Assembly (NCBI GenBank): GCA_023231265.1
Contig: JALNVT010000085.1
Coordinates: 1-9,204, forward strand
Reading direction: 5' to 3'
Length of the DNA: 9,204 bases
Source: Sphaerochaetaceae bacterium
GTDB lineage: Bacteria; Spirochaetota; Spirochaetia; Sphaerochaetales; Sphaerochaetaceae
Made by a program: the position numbers and the translations under genes. Shown here piece after piece: positions 1-5,228 of the stretch (its first letter is position 1; each line of letters starts with the position of its first letter). The notes beneath the pieces are model-generated. The model was not told the DNA's origin and ran no database searches. It worked only from the letters and a program-made list of their open reading frames with translations.

Positions 1-703
1 GATCTTTTGCTTCAGCTTCAAACACAGGTGCGACAGGTGATTGATGTTTCGGGTCAATCTTAAACCCGGATGTAGTCTGCATTTTGTAAACCTTGATAAC
101 ACAATTGTGGGTGACCTGTGTATCTTCATTATAGATATCGAAAATATAGTCAAACTCAAAAGGTTTACTCATAGAATCCTGAGATACTGAATAGTTCACA
201 GTATCTGCAGAACTCATGTATTCGTAATAAATAACAACCTGTTTCCCAGCATCTTCAGCCATGAACGACACAGATTTAGTCGTTACGTCAACTTGGAATT
301 TACCTGCGGCTAACGTGTCTGCTTCTTCATAGCCATTAATAATAACTGACTTGGCGACAGGTGTATTTTTCAGTGTAATAACGCAATCAGTAGCTTCACC
401 GACAGGAGCAGGAATCATAACTTCTTTCAATTCAGGCAACTGTGCGGCGGCAGTAGCCTGAGAAGCACCATCCATGTATTCAATGATTTCTGGATGGAAA
501 GTTGCATTAGTAGCGGATACCTTAACAGCCGTATCCTTCTTAAAACTAGCGATAGGAACAACCTTATTACCACCAGTGATATCTTCTTTAGAATAAGAAG
601 ATTCAAAACTTAAATCCTGTAAATCTGTATAGTCAATAATTTTCTTCGGATTAGTAAAATCTTTCAGAACAGCACGACCAATACCATGTATAATCTTTTT
701 CAT
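1..703 (-). CDS. Probable major tail (tube) protein, C-terminus cut by window edge
   Basis: An open frame starts at ATG 703 and runs off the left edge without a stop, giving 234 visible residues beginning MKKIIHGIGRAVLKDF. GGAGG (711-715) lies 8 bases before the ATG, and the previous gene's TAG overlaps this site. The protein is rich in predicted beta strands with alternating polar and hydrophobic residues, has no signal peptide or membrane segment, and ends in the window with PVFEAEAKD. That ending resembles the 'F-E-A' terminal strand common in phage major tail proteins, so only a short tail is probably missing. In siphophage modules the tube gene directly follows the tail terminator gene, as here. 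I infer that it polymerises into the tail tube through which DNA passes. A sheath or another virion protein is possible but fits less well. Family assignment rests on position and general look, not on a diagnostic motif. Confidence 0.7.
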   Translation of the reverse strand, partial: MKKIIHGIGRAVLKDFTNPKKIIDYTDLQDLSFESSYSKEDITGGNKVVPIASFKKDTAVKVSATNATFHPEIIEYMDGASQATAAAQLPELKEVMIPAPVGEATDCVITLKNTPVAKSVIINGYEEADTLAAGKFQVDVTTKSVSFMAEDAGKQVVIYYEYMSSADTVNYSVSQDSMSKPFEFDYIFDIYNEDTQVTHNCVIKVYKMQTTSGFKIDPKHQSPVAPVFEAEAKD

Positions 704-715
704 AAATTTTTCCTC

Positions 716-1213
716 CTAAAATATGTTTGTTAAAAATTTGTATTCAAAAAGCACCGTGTGTTTTTCCCATCCAGTGCTTACGTTTGTTTGTGAAGGTCTG
801 CTTTTATAAACAAGCCCTTCAAGACCTATATTTAATTTTTCTTTTCCAGCTTTTACACGTTCGTTAGAATCCAATATCTCAATTAACCGTTGCATGATTT
901 TTAAATGACGTCTGTCAATAGCATCCTTATCTTGTGTGGTATGAATATCAATTGATATATACCCATAGTCCTCGACACCACTTCTGTAACTACCATCTGA
1001 CTCATGAACACATAATTTACTTGAATAGTCATTTAGCATATCACCCGGATTAGCAGTGTCTATAATTTGTGTTTTTAGCTTTTTAAGAAAATTGTTTTTA
1101 TCAGTAGGGGAGGCATCACTTTTCAAAGGTTCTATTTCAAGTAATCTTAATATTTTTTCATCGTCCCTAACTTCACGAAAAATTTTTATATAAATGTCTT
1201 TAAAATCAACCAA
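716..1213 (-). CDS. Tail terminator-like protein (tail-to-head joining)
   Basis: A 165-residue protein with a TTG start at 1213. AGGAGGTG at 1219-1226 lies 7 bases upstream, and no ATG or GTG start is better placed. It is a small alpha/beta protein: a helical N-terminus (FKDIYIKIFREVRDDEKIL), then strand-helix-strand segments around YGYISIDIHTT (about residues 83-93), a helix RRHLKIMQRLIEILDS, and a C-terminal strand pair ending TVLFEYKFLTNIF. This length and layout fit the phage tail terminator/completion fold (lambda gpU, SPP1 gp17 type), which caps the growing tail tube and binds the neck. The slot between an HK97-gp10-like gene and the tube gene is the usual one for this function. Its stop TAG (716-718) overlaps the next gene's ribosome binding site, suggesting coupled translation. 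The role is inferred from fold impression and gene order. Confidence 0.65.
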   Translation of the reverse strand: MVDFKDIYIKIFREVRDDEKILRLLEIEPLKSDASPTDKNNFLKKLKTQIIDTANPGDMLNDYSSKLCVHESDGSYRSGVEDYGYISIDIHTTQDKDAIDRRHLKIMQRLIEILDSNERVKAGKEKLNIGLEGLVYKSRPSQTNVSTGWEKHTVLFEYKFLTNIF

Positions 1214-1218
1214 TAGAA

Positions 1219-1226
1219 CACCTCCT
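1219..1226 (-). promoter_or_regulatory. Ribosome binding site that decides a TTG start
   Basis: Read on the minus strand this is AGGAGGTG followed by TTCTA and then TTG at 1213. The GGAGG core is 7 bases before the TTG. The stop codon TAG of the upstream 189-aa gene (1225-1227) is embedded in the site, so ribosomes finishing that gene are positioned to start the next one. Confidence 0.85.
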
Positions 1227-1794
1227 AAGCTTTAATTTTTTTCTTTACATACAATTCATCAAAACGCATACTAACTTGTTTTTGAAATTCTGAATTAGCC
1301 TGTTCCTGAACAAGTGTTTCAAATTTACTTTTAATTTCTTTAAGCATTTTGTCAATAATGGGTCTTGGATGATACCCCTTAGCCCTTATTGGTTCACCGG
1401 GGGAATGACCAGCAAATACATCCACGAATGTTTTACCAGTTTCCCAATCAAATACAACTGCATCTCCAGCAGGACGTCCAACAATTTGTTTCCCTGTCCT
1501 TAATGGGTTCCAATACCATGAATTCTTATATTCTGCAAAATAAGGATTGTTATCTATGTTTTCTCCTGAACCGTACTCTTGAACAAACGCTCTTGCATTT
1601 TCTGTACTAACTGACCACCCAATGTAATTACCATTAGAATCCTCAACAAGTTTCGCTTCATCCCACCATTTATAAGTAGGTACAACTTCTTGAATTGCCT
1701 GCTTTAATAACTTGTTTAAACAATCACTATATATTTTTCTTATAACGTCTTTTGCACCATCACGCAATTGATATGTTGTATAAGTTATTGCCAT
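1225..1794 (-). CDS. HK97 gp10-like neck / tail-completion protein
   Basis: A 189-residue protein starting at ATG 1794. Only two bases separate this start from the previous stop (TAA 1797-1799), and the upstream Shine-Dalgarno is weak (GTGGT), so translation is probably by reinitiation. The family signature is visible as two linked features: an ARAFVQEYGSG segment (about residues 68-78), matching the 'a-fve-GT/SG' core of HK97 gp10-like proteins, and HPRPIIDKMLKEI (about 142-154), matching their conserved 'ARPFlrpAl' strand-helix. An N-terminal helix (KDVIRKIYSDCLNKLLKQAIQEV) and a C-terminal helix complete the layout. The central WYWNPLRTGKQIVGRPAGDAV stretch is a longer loop than in minimal members. 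Known relatives sit in the neck between head and tail and help finish the head-tail joint. Position after a stopper-like gene and before a tail terminator-like gene supports this. Confidence 0.75.
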   Translation of the reverse strand: MAITYTTYQLRDGAKDVIRKIYSDCLNKLLKQAIQEVVPTYKWWDEAKLVEDSNGNYIGWSVSTENARAFVQEYGSGENIDNNPYFAEYKNSWYWNPLRTGKQIVGRPAGDAVVFDWETGKTFVDVFAGHSPGEPIRAKGYHPRPIIDKMLKEIKSKFETLVQEQANSEFQKQVSMRFDELYVKKKIKA

Positions 1795-1796
1795 AA

Positions 1797-2435
1797 TTAA
1801 CCACGATAATAAGTCATATATAGACTTAAAACTTCATCATCAAGTTCTTCAATGTCGGTAACTTTATACTTATCATCACCAACATAGAGCAAATCATCAA
1901 TTTGAATATCCCAATTCTTTGATGTGATTAATTGATTTACAGAATTTCTGTCAATACCTGCGTCAATTTGCCGTTCACGCATACCAACACGCTGGACAAA
2001 ACATTCAATATCATCAACAATAATAGGGGAGTTGGATATCACATCACCATCATCACTATACATAGGTGCTTCACGTTTACGTTGGACTACGGTATTGTAG
2101 AACAATGTATTAAACACATGGTCAACCGGGGTTTCAATTGGGATTGTTATAACAATACCTTTCATTGATAACTTATCGTCTTGTCTGTTAGCTTGCATCT
2201 CTACTGTACTGCCACGCTTAACTTTGACATCAAGCATACAGGTCATCATCTTTGTATATTCTTCCTTGGTTGTTGTTTCATAATTTGAGTCTTTGTACTG
2301 TCCTCTTGTTGCAACTCCGTCAATTTTAATATTAGCCGCAATGTAATCGGACTTAATATAAATATTGTATTTTTCCTGTGCTTGTTCGACAACCCGGTTA
2401 ATCGTATTTACTATTGATAATGTAGCGTCAGCCAT
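1797..2435 (-). CDS. Head-tail stopper-like (head completion) protein with long N-terminal region
   Basis: The best start is ATG 2435, giving 212 residues. GGTGA lies 6 bases upstream, and its start region overlaps the end of a 54-aa ORF by 8 bases. The frame could open at TTG 2447 or GTG 2444, but these lie in or before the binding site. The C-terminal part (from about residue 138) reads IIVDDIECFVQRVG, then DIQIDDLLYVGDDKYKVTDIEEL (split by turns) and ends in YMTYYRG. This is the small beta-barrel pattern of phage head completion/stopper proteins (SPP1 gp16 type), which plug the portal until the tail docks. Most stoppers are about 100-120 residues. Here the first half adds a helix (ATLSIVNTINRVVEQAQEKY) and a strand-rich section with no match I recognise. 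Confidence is moderate for the stopper role and low for the N-terminal half. Confidence 0.6.
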   Translation of the reverse strand: MADATLSIVNTINRVVEQAQEKYNIYIKSDYIAANIKIDGVATRGQYKDSNYETTTKEEYTKMMTCMLDVKVKRGSTVEMQANRQDDKLSMKGIVITIPIETPVDHVFNTLFYNTVVQRKREAPMYSDDGDVISNSPIIVDDIECFVQRVGMRERQIDAGIDRNSVNQLITSKNWDIQIDDLLYVGDDKYKVTDIEELDDEVLSLYMTYYRG

Positions 2436-2592
2436 TTTCGTCACCAAGCCTTAAAACGTCATTAGCAATGTCTAAAATAGTAAAACGTACACTTTTAAAA
2501 TTATTACTGTCAGGTATATAAACTTCAGTCAAAGCAAGTAATCCAATCAATGCGTTATAAATTTCTCTTTGTTTAATATTTGATTTCTTCAT
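2428..2592 (-). CDS. Small 54-aa protein of unknown function between adaptor and stopper
   Basis: A complete small ORF beginning MKKSNIKQREIYNALIGLL and ending VLRLGDENG, with stop TGA at 2428-2430. Its ATG (2590-2592) shares one base with the adaptor's stop in a TAATG overlap. GGAAGTG lies 7 bases upstream as a ribosome binding site. Its last codons overlap the start of the 212-aa gene (ATGGCTGA), and those codons also contain that gene's GGTGA binding site. This arrangement strongly suggests it is translated and couples the genes on both sides. The sequence looks like two helices separated by a short VYIPDSNNFKS turn/strand, with no signal peptide and no clear membrane span. I do not recognise a family. 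Its position suggests a neck or assembly factor, but it may act only as a coupling peptide. Confidence 0.7.
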   Translation of the reverse strand: MKKSNIKQREIYNALIGLLALTEVYIPDSNNFKSVRFTILDIANDVLRLGDENG

Positions 2593-3026
2593 TATGATTC
2601 ACTTCCAAACTGTGATACATACCCAACAACTGAATTTGCTCCAGTTGCCCTTGCTATTTCACTATCAAGATATCTATTCAATTTGTACAATTCTTCCTGT
2701 ATTGATTCTGGTCTTTTTTCAAGTGACTTAATTTCAAACGTTAAAGTCTTAAAATTAATACCAGCTTGATTTAAAGAATCCCATAACCGTTCAAGATAAC
2801 ATCTATAAGCAAACCTTGACGCCAACCATTTCTTAGCCATTGTTAAATCAATATCTATACATTGGTCCTTACCATCGCCAGTAAAGACATACTCATCATT
2901 AAGAGCGATACCCATTTCAATCATGCCTTGAACAGCAAGTTCGTAATCATCTTGGACATCACTTTTAAATTCAGCAGGGATCCTTGCCAGCATCATATCC
3001 ATGATTTCACTAACTTTTGTTCCCAT
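2592..3026 (-). CDS. Head-tail connector adaptor (gp15/gp6-like)
   Basis: A 144-residue, almost wholly helical protein. The frame opens at TTG 3041, but GGTGA (3032-3036) lies 5 bases before ATG 3026, while the TTG has no binding site, so ATG 3026 is chosen. Helical segments are SEIMDMMLARIP, a middle pair (DYELAVQGMIEMGIAL), the long amphipathic AKKWLASRFAYRCYLERLWD (about residues 70-89) and a final EELYKLNRYLDSEIARATG. An FKTLTFEIKSLEKR segment lies between the last two. This pattern of four helices with an aromatic-rich central helix and a late 'FE-K-L' turn is typical of SPP1 gp15/HK97 gp6-like adaptors, which form the ring under the portal. The gene lies after the capsid genes and before the stopper-like gene, its usual place. 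The stop overlaps the next ATG (TAATG). Confidence 0.75.
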   Translation of the reverse strand: MGTKVSEIMDMMLARIPAEFKSDVQDDYELAVQGMIEMGIALNDEYVFTGDGKDQCIDIDLTMAKKWLASRFAYRCYLERLWDSLNQAGINFKTLTFEIKSLEKRPESIQEELYKLNRYLDSEIARATGANSVVGYVSQFGSES

Positions 3027-3042
3027 GACTATCACCGCCAAT

Positions 3043-3450
3043 CTAAATTAATACTGTGTCACCGTCAATTTCTTTAATACGTTTGTCTAAAATTTCCATG
3101 CAATGTGTTTTCCCATCATGTAATGCCTGTTTAAAAATATCACGAATTAGTAATGGAGAATCAATTTTTTCAATACCTGTTTTAATTTGTTCTTTTGGCA
3201 ACTCAAGAAAATCCTTGATTTCCTTATCAGTCATAACATTTCTTGAGTGCATATTTTTGTCACCAGAAACAACTTCAAGATACCCATTTGAAAACAGAAC
3301 AGGCGATTGTTCTTTGATATAATCGTATTCATCCTGAGATAATAAATAACTCATGCCGGGTTTAATACTAACAACTTTACCTTCTTTAACAAATTCAAGA
3401 GACAAGTCAAAATTGTGTCTGCTAATATTTTTAATTCTTACTTTTGCCAT
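3043..3450 (-). CDS. Unassigned virion-module protein, 135 aa
   Basis: Starts at ATG 3450 with AGGGAGG 7 bases upstream and stops at TAG 3043-3045. I do not recognise a characterised family. The first 65 or so residues look like a small beta domain: MAKVRIKNISRHNFDLSLEF, then an acidic-turn SIKPGMSYLLSQDEYDYIKE and FSNGYLEVVSG. Short phage proteins with an N-terminal 'V-IKN' strand and a 'PG' turn before a 'eY' helix are often found beside capsid genes. The second half is helical and charged, with DKEIKDFLELPKEQIKTGIE and RDIFKQALHDGKTHCMEILD. It is the first gene after the terminator that closes the capsid block, so it starts a new translational unit leading into the neck genes (17 bases to the adaptor start). 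A structural or assembly role is inferred from location only. Confidence 0.55.
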   Translation of the reverse strand: MAKVRIKNISRHNFDLSLEFVKEGKVVSIKPGMSYLLSQDEYDYIKEQSPVLFSNGYLEVVSGDKNMHSRNVMTDKEIKDFLELPKEQIKTGIEKIDSPLLIRDIFKQALHDGKTHCMEILDKRIKEIDGDTVLI

Positions 3451-3480
3451 ATATAATCCTCCCTAAAAATAATCCAACCT

Positions 3481-3508
3481 AAAAAGAGGGGATAAATTAA
3501 ATCCCCTC
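3481..3508 (-). terminator. Rho-independent terminator after the capsid/Ig block
   Basis: On the minus strand, GAGGGGAT (3508-3501) pairs perfectly with ATCCCCTC (3493-3486) around a 7-base loop. TTTTT (3485-3481) follows directly. It begins 7 bases after the stop of the Ig-like frame. It is oriented to stop or reduce transcription leaving the capsid gene, which would raise capsid mRNA over the neck and tail genes. Confidence 0.9.
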
Positions 3509-3514
3509 ATAAAG

Positions 3515-3805
3515 TTATTCCTTTGTAACACTTACTGTATAAACTTTTGTTTGACCGCCATTTGCAACCGTAACTTCCAATGTATTCAAACCAGTTTTCC
3601 ATGTAATAGCACTTGCATTAGCGATAACATCATCGCCATTTTTAATTGTGATTGTCGAACCAGAATCAGTTGCAGTAGCATTAATGGTATTTGTCGCATT
3701 AGAAGTTGTTGTTGTATAGTTTAATGTAGCACCATTAAAAGCAGGGGATAGGATCAAAGATCCAATCGACAAGCTTGATAATGTTGCATCTGGCGTATTT
3801 ACTCC
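3515..3805 (-). CDS. Cadherin/Ig-like beta-sandwich domain, likely a -1 frameshift extension of the capsid protein
   Basis: The frame encodes about 96 residues after the shift, starting GVNTPDATLSSLSIG and ending VYTVSVTKE. The pattern 'ATLSSLSI..L-LSPAF....-Y', then 'T-TATDSGSTITI', then 'GLNTLEVTV...G-TKVYTVSVTK' matches the cadherin-like beta-sandwich family (Pfam PF12733 type), which is close in style to Ig-like domains often displayed on phage capsids and tails. Composition is Thr/Ser/Asn/Ala rich with no charge clusters. The only canonical start in frame is TTG 3770-3772, which has no Shine-Dalgarno and would delete the first strand (residues ATLSS). Upstream the frame is open through the capsid stop and reaches a G-run in the capsid gene. 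I therefore read it as a C-terminal extension made by -1 frameshifting, giving a capsid form of about 411 residues (315 + 96). Known phage Ig-like domains bind surfaces weakly, for example bacterial or mucus glycans; that role here is inference. Confidence 0.8.
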   Translation of the reverse strand, partial: GVNTPDATLSSLSIGSLILSPAFNGATLNYTTTTSNATNTINATATDSGSTITIKNGDDVIANASAITWKTGLNTLEVTVANGGQTKVYTVSVTKE

Positions 3806-3810
3806 CCCAC
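3799..3810 (-). promoter_or_regulatory. Candidate programmed -1 frameshift site at the capsid stop
   Basis: In the capsid frame the last codons are GTG GGG GAG TAA. A glycyl-tRNA on GGG can slip back one base and still pair with GGG because five G residues are consecutive (3804-3808). The next codons then read GGA GTA AAT, which leads straight into the cadherin-like domain. The stop codon one codon later would favour pausing. The heptamer G GGG GAG is not a classic X XXY YYZ site, since GAG would mismatch GGA, so slippage by the P-site tRNA alone is the likely route. The -1 frame upstream is closed by TGA 16 codons before the capsid stop, which limits where a shift can occur. Confidence 0.65.
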
Positions 3811-4749
3811 AGTTTCTTCGATAACGAACAAACCTTCAGGTTTAGTTACAACGTATCCAATTTCCTTATCAATACGACAGTTCCAGCTCTTGTCGTTGAT
3901 ATTCTGTTCTTGCATGACTTCAGTGTCCCCATAAGTAGCGGCATAACCAACTTTCTTACCAACGACAAATAACTTATTGGTAGGTACGATAGAACCCTTT
4001 GTCACAGGATCAAGAATTTCAGGTAAATAAACAATATCGCATCCACGATATTTTCCCAAAACACCATTGTCCCTGATTTCTTGATACAGAGAATCACACG
4101 TTTCAAAACCAGCGAACCCTTCAATTTTTGAACACAAATCAAAGTCACCAATAATAGTTGGAGCTCCGCCACATTTCTTTCTCATGTGATTAATAGCCTT
4201 GTCAAGTGAAACCTTGCTAAGTGCGTTTGTAGCTGTATAATTGTCTGTATTGGTTGTTGCATTATACGCCTGTGAAAGCACCATATAAACTTTGTAATAG
4301 ATAGAACGTTCAATTGCATCACGACCATCTTTAATTAAACTAGCAAAAGAATCTAACCGACCAGTCTTAAGTTCAGACAACAGTGCTTCAGGTCTTACGC
4401 CTAAACATTCAAAGTTCATCGGAATTTCAGTTTCATAATTCCGAGACATTGGGACATAAGAATTAGGTGCAGTCCAATACGCAGTGACACCTTTCTTTTT
4501 AGTCTTAAACAATGGTCTATCACCATAATTAAAATGTTTAGTTTCAAACAATTTAGGTGAAATATCAAAAGAATTATAAGAATCCTCAATCGACAGCTTA
4601 ACAATTTCTGCAAGTTCTTCACGACCCTTTTCAGAATTTGACATTTCTGCAATTAAGCTCTGCGCTTTCTTTACTTTAGCGTCATTAGAATCTATTTCAT
4701 TGGAAGCAAGCTTTTCAGCTAAAACTACCATATTTTTTACTTTACTCAT
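3799..4749 (-). CDS. Major capsid protein, HK97 fold
   Basis: A 316-residue protein starting at ATG 4749, with a G-rich binding site (GGGGG) 6 bases upstream and 14 bases after the decoration gene. The order of elements fits an HK97-fold capsid protein. A charged helical N-terminal arm (about residues 1-60) is a plausible delta/scaffold region removed by the protease. A long strand-loop section (FKTKKKGVTAYWTAP) fits the E-loop, and RDAIERSIYYKVYMVLSQAY fits the spine helix (about 143-162). P-domain signatures are INHMRKKCGGAPTIIGDFD, KYRGCDIVYLPEILDP and NKLFVVGKKVGYA. The C-terminal DKSWNCRIDKEIGYVVTKPEGLFVI resembles the usual closing A-domain/strand segment. It follows a protease/scaffold gene, as expected. 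The 3' end carries a probable -1 frameshift signal, so two products are likely: the 316-aa main form and a minor Ig-extended form. Confidence 0.92.
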   Translation of the reverse strand: MSKVKNMVVLAEKLASNEIDSNDAKVKKAQSLIAEMSNSEKGREELAEIVKLSIEDSYNSFDISPKLFETKHFNYGDRPLFKTKKKGVTAYWTAPNSYVPMSRNYETEIPMNFECLGVRPEALLSELKTGRLDSFASLIKDGRDAIERSIYYKVYMVLSQAYNATTNTDNYTATNALSKVSLDKAINHMRKKCGGAPTIIGDFDLCSKIEGFAGFETCDSLYQEIRDNGVLGKYRGCDIVYLPEILDPVTKGSIVPTNKLFVVGKKVGYAATYGDTEVMQEQNINDKSWNCRIDKEIGYVVTKPEGLFVIEETVGE

Positions 4750-4763
4750 TATTTACCCCCTTC

Positions 4764-5216
4764 TTAAAGCACTTTTACATCAATCATAGGTTCTTCATAA
4801 CCACCAAGTGCAGGAGTTGTCCTTACACATTCAAACTGCGGGGTATTAGAACCAGCGGCAACAAGTTTACCTTTAGTACCAGAAGCAAAAGATACAACCA
4901 ACTTATCACCAACGGCAATCGTACCATCAAATTCAGTCGTACCCCATTCTTCATTAGGAACAAGAGTATAAACGACACCTTTAACTCCAGCGTCTACATC
5001 GTCATAATATGATTCTTTATGTGTATCTTCATCAATTCTTAAAGTAATAAACCCATAAACAGACTTTGCATCATCAGCAGTCGTAGGCAGACTCAATTCA
5101 AACTTCTTAGTTTCAGAATTGAATTTTCTACAAACAGCACAGCCTTTTCTGATTTTTTCAGTAGTTGCATTAAGCCCATCAGGGATACTTGCTATTGTTC
5201 TTCGTTTTTGTAACAT
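4764..5216 (-). CDS. Probable capsid decoration/stabilisation protein
   Basis: A 150-residue protein starting at ATG 5216, with GGAGG 7 bases upstream; that site directly follows the protease stop (TAAGGAGG). It has no signal peptide or membrane segment. The chain is beta-rich: IRKGCAVCRKFNSETKKFEL, then VYGFITLRIDEDTH, VKGVVYTLVPNEEWG, and GTIAVGDKLVVSFASGTKGKLVAAG. The last segment, 'G-I-VGDKLVV...GKLVAAG', resembles the small beta-barrel core of head decoration proteins in the lambda gpD/DUF2190 style. The slot between protease/scaffold and major capsid is where such genes usually lie. Decoration trimers cement the expanded shell. A CAVC pair near residues 26-29 is unusual in this setting. 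The assignment is by context and general fold. A head-fibre base or other accessory shell protein is the main alternative. Confidence 0.5.
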   Translation of the reverse strand: MLQKRRTIASIPDGLNATTEKIRKGCAVCRKFNSETKKFELSLPTTADDAKSVYGFITLRIDEDTHKESYYDDVDAGVKGVVYTLVPNEEWGTTEFDGTIAVGDKLVVSFASGTKGKLVAAGSNTPQFECVRTTPALGGYEEPMIDVKVL

Positions 5217-5228
5217 TAATTTACCTCC

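Noticed and set aside
2436..2447. TTG 2447 or GTG 2444 as the start of the stopper-like gene
   Set aside because: They contain or precede the GGTGA site, which is correctly spaced for ATG 2435, and neither has its own site.
3027..3041. TTG 3041 as the adaptor start
   Set aside because: No binding site lies upstream, while GGTGA is 5 bases before ATG 3026.
3515..3772. Ig-like ORF as an independent 85-aa gene starting at TTG 3772
   Set aside because: There is no Shine-Dalgarno before this TTG, and the start would remove the conserved first strand that is encoded just upstream in the same frame.
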